From: Burkholderia pseudomultivorans
Lineage (GTDB): Bacteria > Pseudomonadota > Gammaproteobacteria > Burkholderiales > Burkholderiaceae
DNA: 64,000 nt
NCBI RefSeq assembly: GCF_001718415.1
Contig: NZ_CP013378.1
Location: 124,001 to 188,000, forward strand
Direction of reading: 5' to 3'
Every line of letters begins with the position of its first letter. The stretch's first letter is position 1. Made by a program: the position numbers and the translations under genes. Positions 1-11,913 of this stretch are shown here, in pieces. Under the pieces are notes generated by a model. It did not search any database, had not been told where the DNA came from, and saw nothing but the letters and a program-made list of their open reading frames with translations.

Positions 1-819
1 GAACGCTGCACCGCGCTGCACGGCGTGCCGACGATGTTCATCGCGGAACTCGATCATCCGCAGTTCGCGAAGTTCGACCTGTCGACGCTGCGCACCGGGA
101 TCATGGCCGGCTCGCCGTGCCCGATCGAGACGATGAAGCGCGTCGTGTCGCAGATGCACCTGTCGGAGATCACGATCGCGTACGGGATGACCGAGACGAG
201 CCCGGTGTCGTTCCAGAGCTCGACGGACGATCCGCTGGAGAAGCGCACGACGACGGTCGGGCGCATCCAGCCGCATCTCGAAGTGAAGATCGTCGACCCG
301 AGCGGCGAGATCGTGCCGGTCGGCGCGACCGGCGAGCTGTGCACGAAGGGCTATTCGGTGATGCTCGGCTACTGGGACGACGAGGCGAAGACGCGCGAAG
401 TGTTGATCGACGGCTGGATGCATACGGGCGATCTCGCGACGCTCGACGCGGACGGCTACTGCAATATCGTCGGCCGGCTGAAGGACATGGTGATTCGCGG
501 CGGCGAGAACGTCTATCCGCGCGAGATCGAGGAATTCCTGTTTCGGCATCCGAAGATCCAGAGCGCGCAGGTGTTCGGCGTGCCCGATCCGAAATACGGC
601 GAGGAGCTGTGCGCGTGGATCGTGCTGCGCGCGGACGAGCAGATGACCGAGGACGACGTGCGTGCGTTCTGCCAGGGGCAGATTGCCCACTACAAGATTC
701 CGCGCTATATCCGCTTCGTCGACGAACTGCCGATGACGGTGACGGGCAAGGTGCAGAAATTCGTGATGCGCGAGCGGATGATCGAGGAGCTCAAGCTCGA
801 CGTGCAGAAGACGGCCTGA
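1..819 (+). CDS. Acyl-CoA synthetase (AMP-binding), C-terminal part, cut by window start
   Basis: This is the C-terminal 272 residues of an ANL-superfamily acyl-CoA ligase, which adenylates a carboxylic acid and transfers it to CoA. The frame is open from the first base, so the N-terminus lies outside the window. The adenylation core shows YGMTETSP (ANL motif), [15 protein letters not shown], the hinge region TGDLATLD and [21 protein letters not shown]. The C-terminal lid ends with the motif [10 protein letters not shown], which carries the catalytic lysine. Sequence flavour is that of fatty-acyl or short-chain acyl-CoA synthetases; the substrate cannot be read. A GC-rich hairpin follows within 25 bp, so this is probably the end of its transcript. 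Confidence 0.9.
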   Translation, partial: ERCTALHGVPTMFIAELDHPQFAKFDLSTLRTGIMAGSPCPIETMKRVVSQMHLSEITIAYGMTETSPVSFQSSTDDPLEKRTTTVGRIQPHLEVKIVDPSGEIVPVGATGELCTKGYSVMLGYWDDEAKTREVLIDGWMHTGDLATLDADGYCNIVGRLKDMVIRGGENVYPREIEEFLFRHPKIQSAQVFGVPDPKYGEELCAWIVLRADEQMTEDDVRAFCQGQIAHYKIPRYIRFVDELPMTVTGKVQKFVMRERMIEELKLDVQKTA

Positions 820-843
820 TGGTTCGGCCTACGAAGGACGCGG

Positions 844-870
844 CGGCCCGACGAAGGGCCGTTGCGTTTT
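844..870 (+). terminator. Probable terminator of the acyl-CoA synthetase gene
   Basis: A 6-bp GC stem (CGGCCC/GGGCCG) with a 6-base loop is followed by TTGCGTTTT on the plus strand, 25 bp after the ligase stop codon. The U-tract is imperfect. Confidence 0.45.
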
Positions 871-879
871 CTATGGACG

Positions 880-905
880 AAAAAAAGCGGGCTTATTAGC
901 CCGCT
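880..905 (-). terminator. Rho-independent terminator facing the minus strand
   Basis: An 8-bp perfect stem (AGCGGGCT/AGCCCGCT) with a 4-base loop is preceded on the plus strand by seven A residues. Read on the minus strand it is therefore followed by seven T. It must end a leftward transcript, yet the nearest annotated leftward gene (the pheC-type gene) stops about 600 bp away, which suggests a long 3' UTR or an unannotated small RNA. Confidence 0.75.
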
Positions 906-1503
906 AAAAACCACACGCTACGGGGTTAGCGCGAGGAGACCAAAGTTGAAACCGTGTCCGGCGTGGGGCCGGAAACGACTCCAACAGGGATGCCCCTCGG
1001 AAGGGCTTCGGTACGTGACCGACTGGCTCGCAGCGCTTCGCGTCCGCTCACACTTGGCACACGAGACCGCATCCGTGTTGAAACCGTTGAGGCCATTGTG
1101 GGCGAATTAATGACCTGTCGCGGTAACAAAGTGTTTCAGGTTGTAACGCCCGCCAGATAAGGCTTTCCGGGATTTTTTGCAGTTTTCGGGATCCTGAAAA
1201 AGGTCATTTTTACCCATATATTCAGCAGAGTTTTCATCGCATGCTTACGATGCGTTTTTCATGCGTATCCGGCTCGATCAAGCGTTCATTTCGAGGCGAG
1301 AAAATGCGTCGGGAGTGCGCATCGGCATGCGTCGATTCAATCGTCGGAAAGATTTTGAAACGTGCGCGACATGCGCGGTAGTCGGCCAAACGGCCAAACG
1401 AAGCCGATTTTTTCGTTCCGGCGCGATATCGACGGGCGTGCGGCGGCGACCGGAACGGGGTCGCGCCCGTTATCGGCCGTCGCCGCGCGTGCGGCGTGCG
1501 CCG
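906..1503 (-). other. 600-bp gene-free stretch, candidate small RNA region
   Basis: No open frame here has convincing Burkholderia codon use. A 67-codon minus frame and 68- and 82-codon plus frames overlap each other and all have relaxed third positions. The segment around 906-1130 is less GC-rich than the surrounding genes and leads straight into the strong minus-strand terminator at 880-905. The stretch 1160-1260 is AT-rich (runs such as GATTTTTTGCAG and CATTTTTACCCATATATTC) and could hold a leftward promoter, although no clean -35/-10 pair stands out. A leftward-transcribed regulatory RNA is the simplest reading, but no known RNA family was recognised. Confidence 0.3.
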
Positions 1504-2298
1504 CTACTTCAGCCACTTGTCCGAGATCGCCTGATACTCGCCGGTCGACAGCGCAAGGTGCAGCCACTGGTCGACGTACTGCTGGAACACGACGTCGCCG
1601 CGCGGCACCATGTACGCCTTCTCGCCGAACTGGAACGGCTTGTCCGGATGCAGCGAGCACAGCCCCGGATTCAACTTTTGCTGCAGCAGCGTCTCGGACG
1701 CGTCCGTCACCATCACGTCGGCCTTGCCCGCGAGGATCTGCTTGAAGATCGTCACGTTGTCGGGATAGACGCTCAGGTTCGCGTGCGTGAAATGCTGCTT
1801 TGCAAAACGTTGGTTGGTGCCGCCCGGGTTCACGATCACGCGCGTGTCGGGCCGGTCGATCTGCGCGACGGTCTGGTACTTGTCGGCGTCCGCGCAGCGC
1901 ACGATCGCCGTCTTGCCGTCGACCACGTAAGGCTGCGTGAAGAACGCGCGCTTCTGCCGCTCGAGCGTGGTCGATACGCCGCCGACCGCGATGTCGCACT
2001 TCGCAACGAAGTCGGCGGTCAGGTTCGGCCAGCTCGTCTTCACGTAGTCGGCCTTCACGCCGAGCGATTTCGCGAGCGATTCGGCCATGTCGATGTCGAT
2101 GCCTTCGAAGCGGCCGTCCGCGCGGTAGTACGAATACGGCTTGTAGTCGCCCGTCGTGCAGACGCGCAGCGTGCCGCGCGCCAGCACTTCGTCGAGCCGC
2201 GAGGCGGCGGCGGGGCTGGGCGTCGCGGCCTGCGCGTGCGCGGCGCCGCAGCAAAGCAGTGCGGCCGCGGCCGCGGCGATCGTCGCGAGTGTCTTCAT
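1504..2298 (-). CDS. pheC: Cyclohexadienyl (prephenate/arogenate) dehydratase, periplasmic
   Basis: PheC-type enzymes convert prephenate to phenylpyruvate, or arogenate to phenylalanine, in the periplasm using a family-3 solute-binding-protein fold. The 264-residue product opens with a signal peptide (MKTLATIAAAAAALLCCGAAHA) of about 22 residues. Stretches I recognise from characterised PheC proteins are TTGDYKPYSYY, SWPNL, LERQKRAFF, NPGGTNQRFA, PDNVTIFKQI and YVDQWLHLAL. The acidic residue in the DASE stretch matches the position of the catalytic Glu of the family. The start was chosen because GGAGGAGA lies just upstream and the signal peptide begins there. It is divergent from hemE. The alternative is a plain amino-acid-binding protein, which the PheC-specific stretches make less likely. 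Confidence 0.85.
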   Translation of the reverse strand: MKTLATIAAAAAALLCCGAAHAQAATPSPAAASRLDEVLARGTLRVCTTGDYKPYSYYRADGRFEGIDIDMAESLAKSLGVKADYVKTSWPNLTADFVAKCDIAVGGVSTTLERQKRAFFTQPYVVDGKTAIVRCADADKYQTVAQIDRPDTRVIVNPGGTNQRFAKQHFTHANLSVYPDNVTIFKQILAGKADVMVTDASETLLQQKLNPGLCSLHPDKPFQFGEKAYMVPRGDVVFQQYVDQWLHLALSTGEYQAISDKWLK

Positions 2299-2447
2299 CG
2301 GTCTCCTCCGTTGTTCGGTTCGATAACAGCGTCCGATCATAACGGAGCCATCGCGCGCGTCATATGGCCGCCATCGCACCGGCATGCGCAGCCCGAGCGC
2401 GCCGCTCCGGTAAAATGCCGCTTTGCCCTCGCATCGTCGCTCTCACC

Positions 2448-3542
<1,095 letters not shown>

Positions 3543-3650
3543 ATGCAAGCGCGCTCATGTTGCGTTGCGAAATGAGCGCGTTTCGCGGGCGGCGCTAAAC
3601 AGGGCGCAACCCCGCACCGGCTGCCGATTCGATGCTTGTCAAGACTTGAC

Positions 3651-3659
3651 TTATGCACA
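3651..3659 (+). promoter_or_regulatory. DnaA box match
   Basis: TTATGCACA matches the consensus TTATNCACA at every position. A second perfect box follows 190 bp downstream, both ahead of priA. Function is inferred from the motif only. Confidence 0.4.
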
Positions 3660-3840
3660 TTTTCCACGTTGCAGCGCGGTAGAGCCTCGTGTCGGTCAAT
3701 TCGCCTCGCTATGATTCGGGAATTTGAATAGCAGCCTTATGGAATAAGGCTCCGCGGGGGCCCGTCGCAGACGGGCAAAAACGCCGCAAAGCACGGCCCC
3801 GCGCGCTCCGCGCGCCGCGGACGGCGAGTTCTCAACAAAG

Positions 3841-3849
3841 TTATCCACA
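3841..3849 (+). promoter_or_regulatory. DnaA box match
   Basis: TTATCCACA is a perfect strong-type DnaA box, 143 bp before the priA start. A near match (TGTGGACAA, one mismatch on the other strand) also occurs inside priA at 4576-4584. Confidence 0.45.
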
Positions 3850-3991
3850 GGCTGGGCAGCGTATTGCGGCGATTCCTAATGCGAATCCAAAACTTAGCGC
3901 CGAATCTGAAGTTTTACTTTAAGTTCGCCGCCGCGATGCGGACGCGCGCGCAGGCCGTCTGCGCGACACCCGTCCCGACCGGAGCGCGGTG

Positions 3992-6243
<2,252 letters not shown>

Positions 6244-6253
<10 letters not shown>

Positions 6254-6271
6254 TCCGCGATATCTGATCCG
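6244..6271 (+). repeat. Perfect 14-bp tandem duplication over the priA stop codon
   Basis: CGATATCTGATCCG occurs twice back to back. The first copy contains the last codon and TGA of priA, and the second lies wholly in the 3' flank. It looks like a recent slippage duplication with no effect on the protein. Confidence 0.8.
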
Positions 6272-6404
6272 ATCCGGACGACGCGAGCGCGCGGCGCGCT
6301 GCGTGTTGCGACGGCGGGGTTCGCCGCCGTCACGCGTCCTGCCCCGCTGCCATCCGTTATTGCCGGTTTTCCCTCTCTCTCGCAGCCCGCGCCGACGCGC
6401 GCAG

Positions 6405-6580
6405 TGCAACCGTTTTCATCGACCGGCGTCCGTCCCGACGGTTGCACACCCCCGCCGGATTCGTCCGATCAGGGAAAACACCGATCCCCGCACCGCGGGC
6501 AACCCCTAGGTTGCAACCCTGTAAGCCTTTGATTATATTGATCAACCTCCCGGTGCAACCCGTCTTGAAATTCGGTTGCA
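6405..6580 (+). promoter_or_regulatory. putA operator cluster (GTTGCA half-sites)
   Basis: Six copies of GTTGCA in either orientation occur in 176 bp. TGCAAC is at 6405-6410, 6512-6517 and 6554-6559. GTTGCA is at 6441-6446, 6510-6515 and 6575-6580. Those at 6510-6517 fuse into the palindrome GTTGCAAC. GTTGCA is the known recognition sequence of the ribbon-helix-helix domain of E. coli PutA, and the PutA encoded just downstream has such a domain. Autoregulation by proline availability is therefore a strong inference. One palindrome overlaps the predicted -35 element. Confidence 0.75.
6511..6539 (+). promoter_or_regulatory. Predicted sigma-70 promoter of putA
   Basis: TTGCAA at 6511-6516 and TATATT at 6534-6539 are separated by 17 bp, in an AT-rich patch 120 bp before the putA start. 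The -35 hexamer lies inside the GTTGCAAC palindrome, so bound PutA would block RNA polymerase. Confidence 0.6.
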
Positions 6581-6659
6581 CCTTTTTATTGCGTGCCGTA
6601 GGATTTCGCGCATCCTCTCACGTCATTTCGCCGGACTCGCGCCGGCACACGAACCCACC

Positions 6660-9600
6660 ATGGCAAGCACGACCCTCGGCGTCAAAGTCGACGACCTTCT
6701 CCGCTCGCGCCTGAAAGACGCGGCCACGCGTCTCGAACGCACGCCCCACTGGCTGATCAAGCAGGCGATCTTCGCGTATCTCGAACGGATCGAGCACGGC
6801 CAGCTGCCGCCCGAACTGTCCGGTCACAGCGGCGTCGCGGATCTCGCCGACGGTCAGGCCGCGGACGGCGACGACGACAACTCCCCGCACCCGTTCCTCG
6901 AATTCGCGCAGAACGTGCAGCCGCAGTCGGTGTTGCGCGCGGCGATCACGGCCGCGTATCGCCGTCCCGAACCGGAATGCGTGCCGTTCCTGCTCGGCCA
7001 GGCGCGGCTGCCCGCCAACCTGCAGGCGGACGTGCAGGCCCTCGCGACCCGGCTGGTCGAGGCGCTGCGCGAGAAAAGCTCGGGCGGCGGCGTCGAAGGG
7101 CTGATCCACGAGTTCTCGCTGTCGAGCCAGGAAGGCGTCGCGCTGATGTGCCTCGCCGAAGCGCTGCTGCGCATCCCCGATCGCGCGACGCGCGACGCGC
7201 TGATCCGCGACAAGATCAGCAAGGGCGACTGGCGCTCGCACGTCGGCCATGCGCCGTCGCTGTTCGTGAACGCGGCGACCTGGGGCCTGATGATCACCGG
7301 CAAGCTCGTCACGACCAACAGCGAAGCGGGCCTGTCGTCGGCACTGACGCGCCTGATTGGCCGCGGCGGCGAGCCGCTGATCCGCAAGGGCGTCGACATG
7401 GCGATGCGCCTGATGGGCGAGCAGTTCGTCACGGGCGAGACGATTTCCGAAGCGCTCGCGAACAGCCGCAAGTACGAGGCGCGCGGCTTCCGCTATTCGT
7501 ACGACATGCTCGGCGAAGCGGCGACGACCGAAGAGGACGCGCAGCGCTATTACGCGTCGTACGAGCAGGCGATCCACGCGATCGGCAAGGCGGCCGGCGG
7601 CCGCGGCATCTATGAGGGCCCCGGCATCTCGATCAAGCTGTCGGCGCTGCACGCGCGCTACTCGCGCTCGCAGCAGGACCGCACGATGAGCGAGCTGCTG
7701 CCGCGCGTGCGCGCGCTGGCGCTGCTCGCGCGCCGCTACGACATCGGCCTGAACATCGACGCGGAAGAAGCCGACCGGCTCGAGCTGTCGCTCGACCTGC
7801 TCGAAGCGCTATGCTTCGATCCCGAGCTTGCGGGCTGGAACGGCATCGGCTTCGTCGTGCAGGGCTACCAGAAGCGCTGCCCGTTCGTGATCGACTACCT
7901 GATCGATCTCGCGCGCCGCAGCCGCCATCGCCTGATGATCCGCCTCGTGAAGGGCGCGTACTGGGATACCGAGATCAAGCGGGCGCAGGTCGACGGCCTC
8001 GAAGGCTATCCGGTCTACACGCGCAAGATCTACACCGACGTGTCGTACCTCGCGTGCGCGAAGAAGCTGCTCGCGGCGCCCGACGCGGTCTACCCGCAGT
8101 TCGCGACGCACAACGCGTACACGCTCGCCGCGATCTATCACCTGGCCGGCCAGAACTACTACCCGGGCCAGTACGAATTCCAGTGCCTGCACGGCATGGG
8201 CGAGCCGCTGTACGAGGAAGTGACGGGCCGCGACAAGCTGAATCGTCCGTGCCGCGTGTACGCGCCGGTCGGCACGCACGAAACGCTGCTCGCGTATCTG
8301 GTGCGCCGCCTGCTCGAAAACGGCGCGAACACGTCGTTCGTGAACCGCATCGCCGACAAGTCGGTGTCGGTGAAGGAACTGATCGCCGATCCGGTCGACG
8401 AGGCGTCGAAGGTCGTGCCGCTCGGCGCGCCGCACGCGAAGATCCCGCTGCCGCGCAACCTGTACGGCGACGAGCGTCCCAATTCGATGGGCCTCGACCT
8501 GTCGAACGAGCATCGTCTCGCGTCGCTGTCGTCCGCGTTGCTCGCGAGCGCGCATCACCCCTGGCGCGCGGCGCCGATGCTGGCCGACGACACGCTCGCC
8601 GACGCGCCGGCCCGCGACGTGCGCAATCCGGCGGACCAGCGCGACGTGGTCGGCACCGTCAGCGAGGCGACGGCCGAGCACGTCAGCGCGGCGCTCGCGC
8701 ACGCGGTGGCCGCCGCGCCGATCTGGCAGGCGACGCCGGTCGATGCGCGCGCCGACTGCCTGGTGCGCGCGGCCGATCTGCTCGAAGCGCAGATGCACAC
8801 GCTGATGGGCCTGATCGTGCGCGAAGCGGGCAAGTCGCTGCCGAACGCGATCGCCGAGATCCGCGAAGCGGTCGACTTCCTGCGCTATTACGCGGCGCAG
8901 ATCCGCGGCGAATTCTCGAACGACACGCATCGTCCGCTCGGGCCGGTGGTCTGCATCAGCCCGTGGAACTTCCCGCTCGCGATCTTCATGGGCCAGGTCG
9001 CCGCCGCGCTGGCGGCCGGCAACACGGTGCTCGCGAAGCCGGCCGAGCAGACCCCGCTGATCGCCGCGCAGGCCGTGCGCCTGCTGCGCGAGGCCGGCGT
9101 GCCGGCCGGCGCGGTGCAGCTGCTGCCGGGCGACGGCGAGACCGTCGGCGCGGCGCTGGTCGCCGATCCGCGCACGCGTGCGGTGATGTTCACGGGCTCG
9201 ACCGAGGTCGCGCGCCTGATCAACAAGACGCTGTCCGCGCGCCTCGACCCGGACGGCAAGCCGATTCCGCTGATCGCCGAAACGGGCGGCCAGAACGCGA
9301 TGATCGTCGATTCGTCGGCGCTCGCGGAGCAGGTCGTCGCGGACGTGATGCAGTCGTCGTTCGACTCGGCCGGTCAACGATGTTCGGCGCTGCGCGTTCT
9401 GTGTCTGCAGGACGATGTCGCGGACCGCACGCTGACGATGCTGAAGGGCGCGATGCAGGAGCTCACGCTCGGCAACCCCGATCGCCTGTCGACGGACGTC
9501 GGCCCGGTGATCGACGCCGACGCGAAGCGCACGATCGACGCGCACGTCGCGGCGATGAAGGACAAGGGCCATGCGGTCACGCAGCTGCCGGCGCCCGAGG

Positions 9601-10592
9601 CGTGCGCGCACGGCACCTTCGTGCCGCCGACGCTGATCGAGATCGGCAGCATCGACGAGCTGAAGCGCGAAGTGTTCGGCCCCGTGCTGCACGTGGTGCG
9701 CTATCGCCGCAGCCAGCTCGACAAGCTGCTCGAACAGATCCGCGCGACCGGCTACGGGCTGACGCTCGGCATCCACACGCGGATCGACGAGACGATCGCG
9801 CACGTGATTTCGCGCGCGCACGTCGGCAACATCTACGTGAACCGCAACGTGATCGGCGCGGTGGTCGGCGTGCAGCCGTTCGGCGGCGAAGGGCTGTCGG
9901 GCACGGGCCCGAAGGCCGGCGGCGCGCTGTACCTGCAGCGCCTGCTCGCGACGCGTCCGTCGGGCCTGCCGCGCTCGCTCGCGCAGACGCTGATCGCGGA
10001 CGGCACGGTCGAGGGCGACCAGCGCCAGCATCCGGCGGCGGCGCTGACCGCGCTGCGCGACTGGCTGATCGAGCAGCGCGAGCCGGCGCTGGCCGCGCGC
10101 TGCGACGGCTATCTCGCGCAGGTGCCGGCCGGCGCGACCGCGGTGCTGACCGGGCCGACGGGCGAGCGAAACACGTATACACTCGGCCCGCGCGGCACGG
10201 TGCTGTGTGTCGCGGCGACGCCGTCCGGCGCGCGCGCGCAGTTCGCGGCGGTGCTGGCGACCGGCAACCGCGCGCTGTTCGCCGGCGCGGCGGGCGAGGC
10301 GCTGGCGGCCGCGCTGCCGGCCGCGCTGAAGGCGCACGCGGCGGTGCGCAAGCAGGCCGATGCGGCGTTCGACGCGGTGCTGTTCGAAGGCGACAGCGAC
10401 GAGCTGCAGACGCTGGTGAAGGACGTCGCGCAGCGGCCGGGCCCGATCGTGTCGGTGCAGGGCGTGTCGGTGGGCGCGTTCGAGAACGGCGACGCGGAGG
10501 ACTACGCGCTCGAGCGGCTGCTGACCGAGCGTTCGGTGAGCGTGAACACGGCCGCGGCGGGCGGCAATGCGAATTTGATGACGATCGGCTGA
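6660..10592 (+). CDS. putA: Trifunctional PutA: repressor, proline dehydrogenase and P5C dehydrogenase
   Basis: PutA oxidises proline to glutamate in two steps at the membrane periphery and represses its own gene when proline is absent. The 1310 residues contain an N-terminal ribbon-helix-helix domain (TTLGVKVDDLLRSRLKDAA, then RTPHWLIKQAIFAYLE). The FAD proline dehydrogenase barrel follows (about residues 190-480; RLVKGAYWDTEIKRAQ, QFATHNAYT), then an aldehyde dehydrogenase domain (about 560-1040). Catalytic Cys908 lies in SAGQRCSALRVLC and the general-base Glu874 in IAETGGQNAM. A C-terminal ALDH-superfamily-like extension completes it. The start is the ATG just before the ribbon-helix-helix domain; a farther in-frame ATG at 6576 falls inside the operator region. 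The next gene is a binding protein 84 bp downstream. Confidence 0.97.
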   Translation: MASTTLGVKVDDLLRSRLKDAATRLERTPHWLIKQAIFAYLERIEHGQLPPELSGHSGVADLADGQAADGDDDNSPHPFLEFAQNVQPQSVLRAAITAAYRRPEPECVPFLLGQARLPANLQADVQALATRLVEALREKSSGGGVEGLIHEFSLSSQEGVALMCLAEALLRIPDRATRDALIRDKISKGDWRSHVGHAPSLFVNAATWGLMITGKLVTTNSEAGLSSALTRLIGRGGEPLIRKGVDMAMRLMGEQFVTGETISEALANSRKYEARGFRYSYDMLGEAATTEEDAQRYYASYEQAIHAIGKAAGGRGIYEGPGISIKLSALHARYSRSQQDRTMSELLPRVRALALLARRYDIGLNIDAEEADRLELSLDLLEALCFDPELAGWNGIGFVVQGYQKRCPFVIDYLIDLARRSRHRLMIRLVKGAYWDTEIKRAQVDGLEGYPVYTRKIYTDVSYLACAKKLLAAPDAVYPQFATHNAYTLAAIYHLAGQNYYPGQYEFQCLHGMGEPLYEEVTGRDKLNRPCRVYAPVGTHETLLAYLVRRLLENGANTSFVNRIADKSVSVKELIADPVDEASKVVPLGAPHAKIPLPRNLYGDERPNSMGLDLSNEHRLASLSSALLASAHHPWRAAPMLADDTLADAPARDVRNPADQRDVVGTVSEATAEHVSAALAHAVAAAPIWQATPVDARADCLVRAADLLEAQMHTLMGLIVREAGKSLPNAIAEIREAVDFLRYYAAQIRGEFSNDTHRPLGPVVCISPWNFPLAIFMGQVAAALAAGNTVLAKPAEQTPLIAAQAVRLLREAGVPAGAVQLLPGDGETVGAALVADPRTRAVMFTGSTEVARLINKTLSARLDPDGKPIPLIAETGGQNAMIVDSSALAEQVVADVMQSSFDSAGQRCSALRVLCLQDDVADRTLTMLKGAMQELTLGNPDRLSTDVGPVIDADAKRTIDAHVAAMKDKGHAVTQLPAPEACAHGTFVPPTLIEIGSIDELKREVFGPVLHVVRYRRSQLDKLLEQIRATGYGLTLGIHTRIDETIAHVISRAHVGNIYVNRNVIGAVVGVQPFGGEGLSGTGPKAGGALYLQRLLATRPSGLPRSLAQTLIADGTVEGDQRQHPAAALTALRDWLIEQREPALAARCDGYLAQVPAGATAVLTGPTGERNTYTLGPRGTVLCVAATPSGARAQFAAVLATGNRALFAGAAGEALAAALPAALKAHAAVRKQADAAFDAVLFEGDSDELQTLVKDVAQRPGPIVSVQGVSVGAFENGDAEDYALERLLTERSVSVNTAAAGGNANLMTIG

Positions 10593-10676
10593 CCATCCTT
10601 GCCGCTCGGATCAAACAAAGGAAGCGGCAAGGCGATCCCGAAGCCGCTCCACTTACCCTGGTACCAAGGAGATGCT

Positions 10677-11816
10677 ATGCAACACACGATGAAAAAGCTG
10701 GCAGGCGCGACGTTCGTCGCGGTCATGTCGCTGGCGGGGACGGCTCATGCGGATGACGTGAAGATCGGTTACGCAGGGCCGATGACGGGCGCGCAGGCGC
10801 ACTACGGCAAGGATATGCAGAACGGGATCGTGCTCGCGCTCGACGATTTCAACGCGACCAACCCGAAGATCGGCGGCAAGCCGGTGAAGTTCGTGCTCGA
10901 CACGCAGGACGACCAGGCCGACCCGCGCACCGGCACGACGGTCGCGCAGAAGCTCGTCGACGACGGCATCAAGGGCATGCTCGGCCACTTCAACTCGGGC
11001 ACGACGATCCCGGCCTCGCGCATCTACGCGAACGCGGGCATCCCGGAAATCGCGATGGCGACCGCGCCCGAGTACACGCAGCAAGGCTACAAGACGACCT
11101 TCCGCATGATGACGTCCGACACGCAGCAGGGCTCGGTGGCGGGCACCTTCGCGTCGAAGGATCTCGGCATGAAGAAGATCGCGATCGTCGACGACCGCAC
11201 GGCCTACGGCCAGGGTCTCGCCGACCAGTTCGAGAAGGCCGCGAAGGCCGGCGGCGCGACGATCGTCGACCGCGAATTCACGAACGACAAGGCGGTCGAC
11301 TTCAAGGCGATCCTGACCAAGCTGAAGGCCGCGAAGCCGGACCTCGTCTACTACGGCGGCGCGGATTCGCAGGCGGCGCCGATGGTCAAGCAGATGAAGG
11401 CGCTCGGCATCACCGCGCCGCTGATGAGCGGCGAAATGGTGAAGACGCCGACCTTCCTGAAGATCGCGGGCAACGCGGCCGAAGGCACGATCGCATCGCT
11501 GGCCGGCCTGCCGCTGGAAGAAATGCCGGGCGGCAAGGCTTACGCGGACAAGTACAAGAAGCGCTTCGGCGAGGACGTGCAGACCTACTCGCCGTACGCG
11601 TACGACGGCGCGATGGCGATGCTCAACGCGATGAAGAAGGCCGATTCGACCGATCCGGCGAAGTACCTGCCGGTGCTCGCGAAGACCGACATGGCGGGCG
11701 TCACGTCGACGCACGTCGCGTACGACGCGAAGGGCGACCTGAAGAACGGCGGCATCACGATGTACAAGGTCGAGAAGGGCGAGTGGAAGCCGCTGAAGAG
11801 CATCGGCGGCAAATAA
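10677..11816 (+). CDS. Branched-chain amino acid ABC transporter periplasmic binding protein (LivK-like)
   Basis: This is a periplasmic ligand-binding protein of the LivJ/LivK family (379 residues). A signal peptide runs from MQHTMKKLAGATFVAVMSLA to the cleavage site TAHA-DDVKIG. Family features are GYAGPMTGAQAHYGKDMQNG at the mature N-terminus, GHFNSGTTIPAS for amino-acid recognition, and TFRMMTSDTQQG. AAGGAG sits 6 bases before the chosen ATG; an in-frame ATG 78 bp upstream would bury the signal peptide. No permease or ATPase genes are nearby, so it must work with a transporter encoded elsewhere. A strong terminator follows. The 84-bp gap after putA permits co-transcription, which would fit amino-acid scavenging. 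Confidence 0.9.
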   Translation: MQHTMKKLAGATFVAVMSLAGTAHADDVKIGYAGPMTGAQAHYGKDMQNGIVLALDDFNATNPKIGGKPVKFVLDTQDDQADPRTGTTVAQKLVDDGIKGMLGHFNSGTTIPASRIYANAGIPEIAMATAPEYTQQGYKTTFRMMTSDTQQGSVAGTFASKDLGMKKIAIVDDRTAYGQGLADQFEKAAKAGGATIVDREFTNDKAVDFKAILTKLKAAKPDLVYYGGADSQAAPMVKQMKALGITAPLMSGEMVKTPTFLKIAGNAAEGTIASLAGLPLEEMPGGKAYADKYKKRFGEDVQTYSPYAYDGAMAMLNAMKKADSTDPAKYLPVLAKTDMAGVTSTHVAYDAKGDLKNGGITMYKVEKGEWKPLKSIGGK

Positions 11817-11863
11817 GCATTGCGCGTGTTGCGGGCGGCGGCGATGTGCCGTCGTCCGGCATG

Positions 11864-11909
11864 CCGGTAAAAGCCATCGGGCCGTTCGGTCCGGTGGCTT
11901 TTTTACCGG
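11864..11909 (+). terminator. Rho-independent terminator, usable in both directions
   Basis: A long hairpin has outer CCGGTAAAAGCC/GGCTTTTTTACCGG arms, inner GGGCC/GGTCC pairing and a GTTC loop. It has T6 on the plus strand and A4 on the other side. It separates the binding-protein gene from the convergent CoA ligase gene. Confidence 0.8.
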
Positions 11910-11913
11910 GATG

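Larger units (their letters stand above)
3543..3991 (+). other. Gene-free stretch between hemE and priA with hairpins and DnaA boxes
   Basis: No coding frame is supported. A 9-bp stem at 3550-3580 (CGCGCTCAT/ATGAGCGCG) followed by TTT is a weak hemE terminator. A perfect 8-bp hairpin with a 3-base loop sits at 3733-3751 (AGCCTTAT/ATAAGGCT), followed by CCCGTC-GCA-GACGGG and an A-tract. Two perfect matches to the DnaA box TTATNCACA occur at 3651-3659 and 3841-3849. The region is long for an ordinary leader and may also hold the priA promoter. Confidence 0.5.

Noticed and set aside
926..1160. Small protein-coding genes of 67-68 codons in the gene-free stretch after the first gene
   Set aside because: Frames on both strands overlap, third positions are not GC-biased as in real genes here, and no Shine-Dalgarno sequence or family match was seen.
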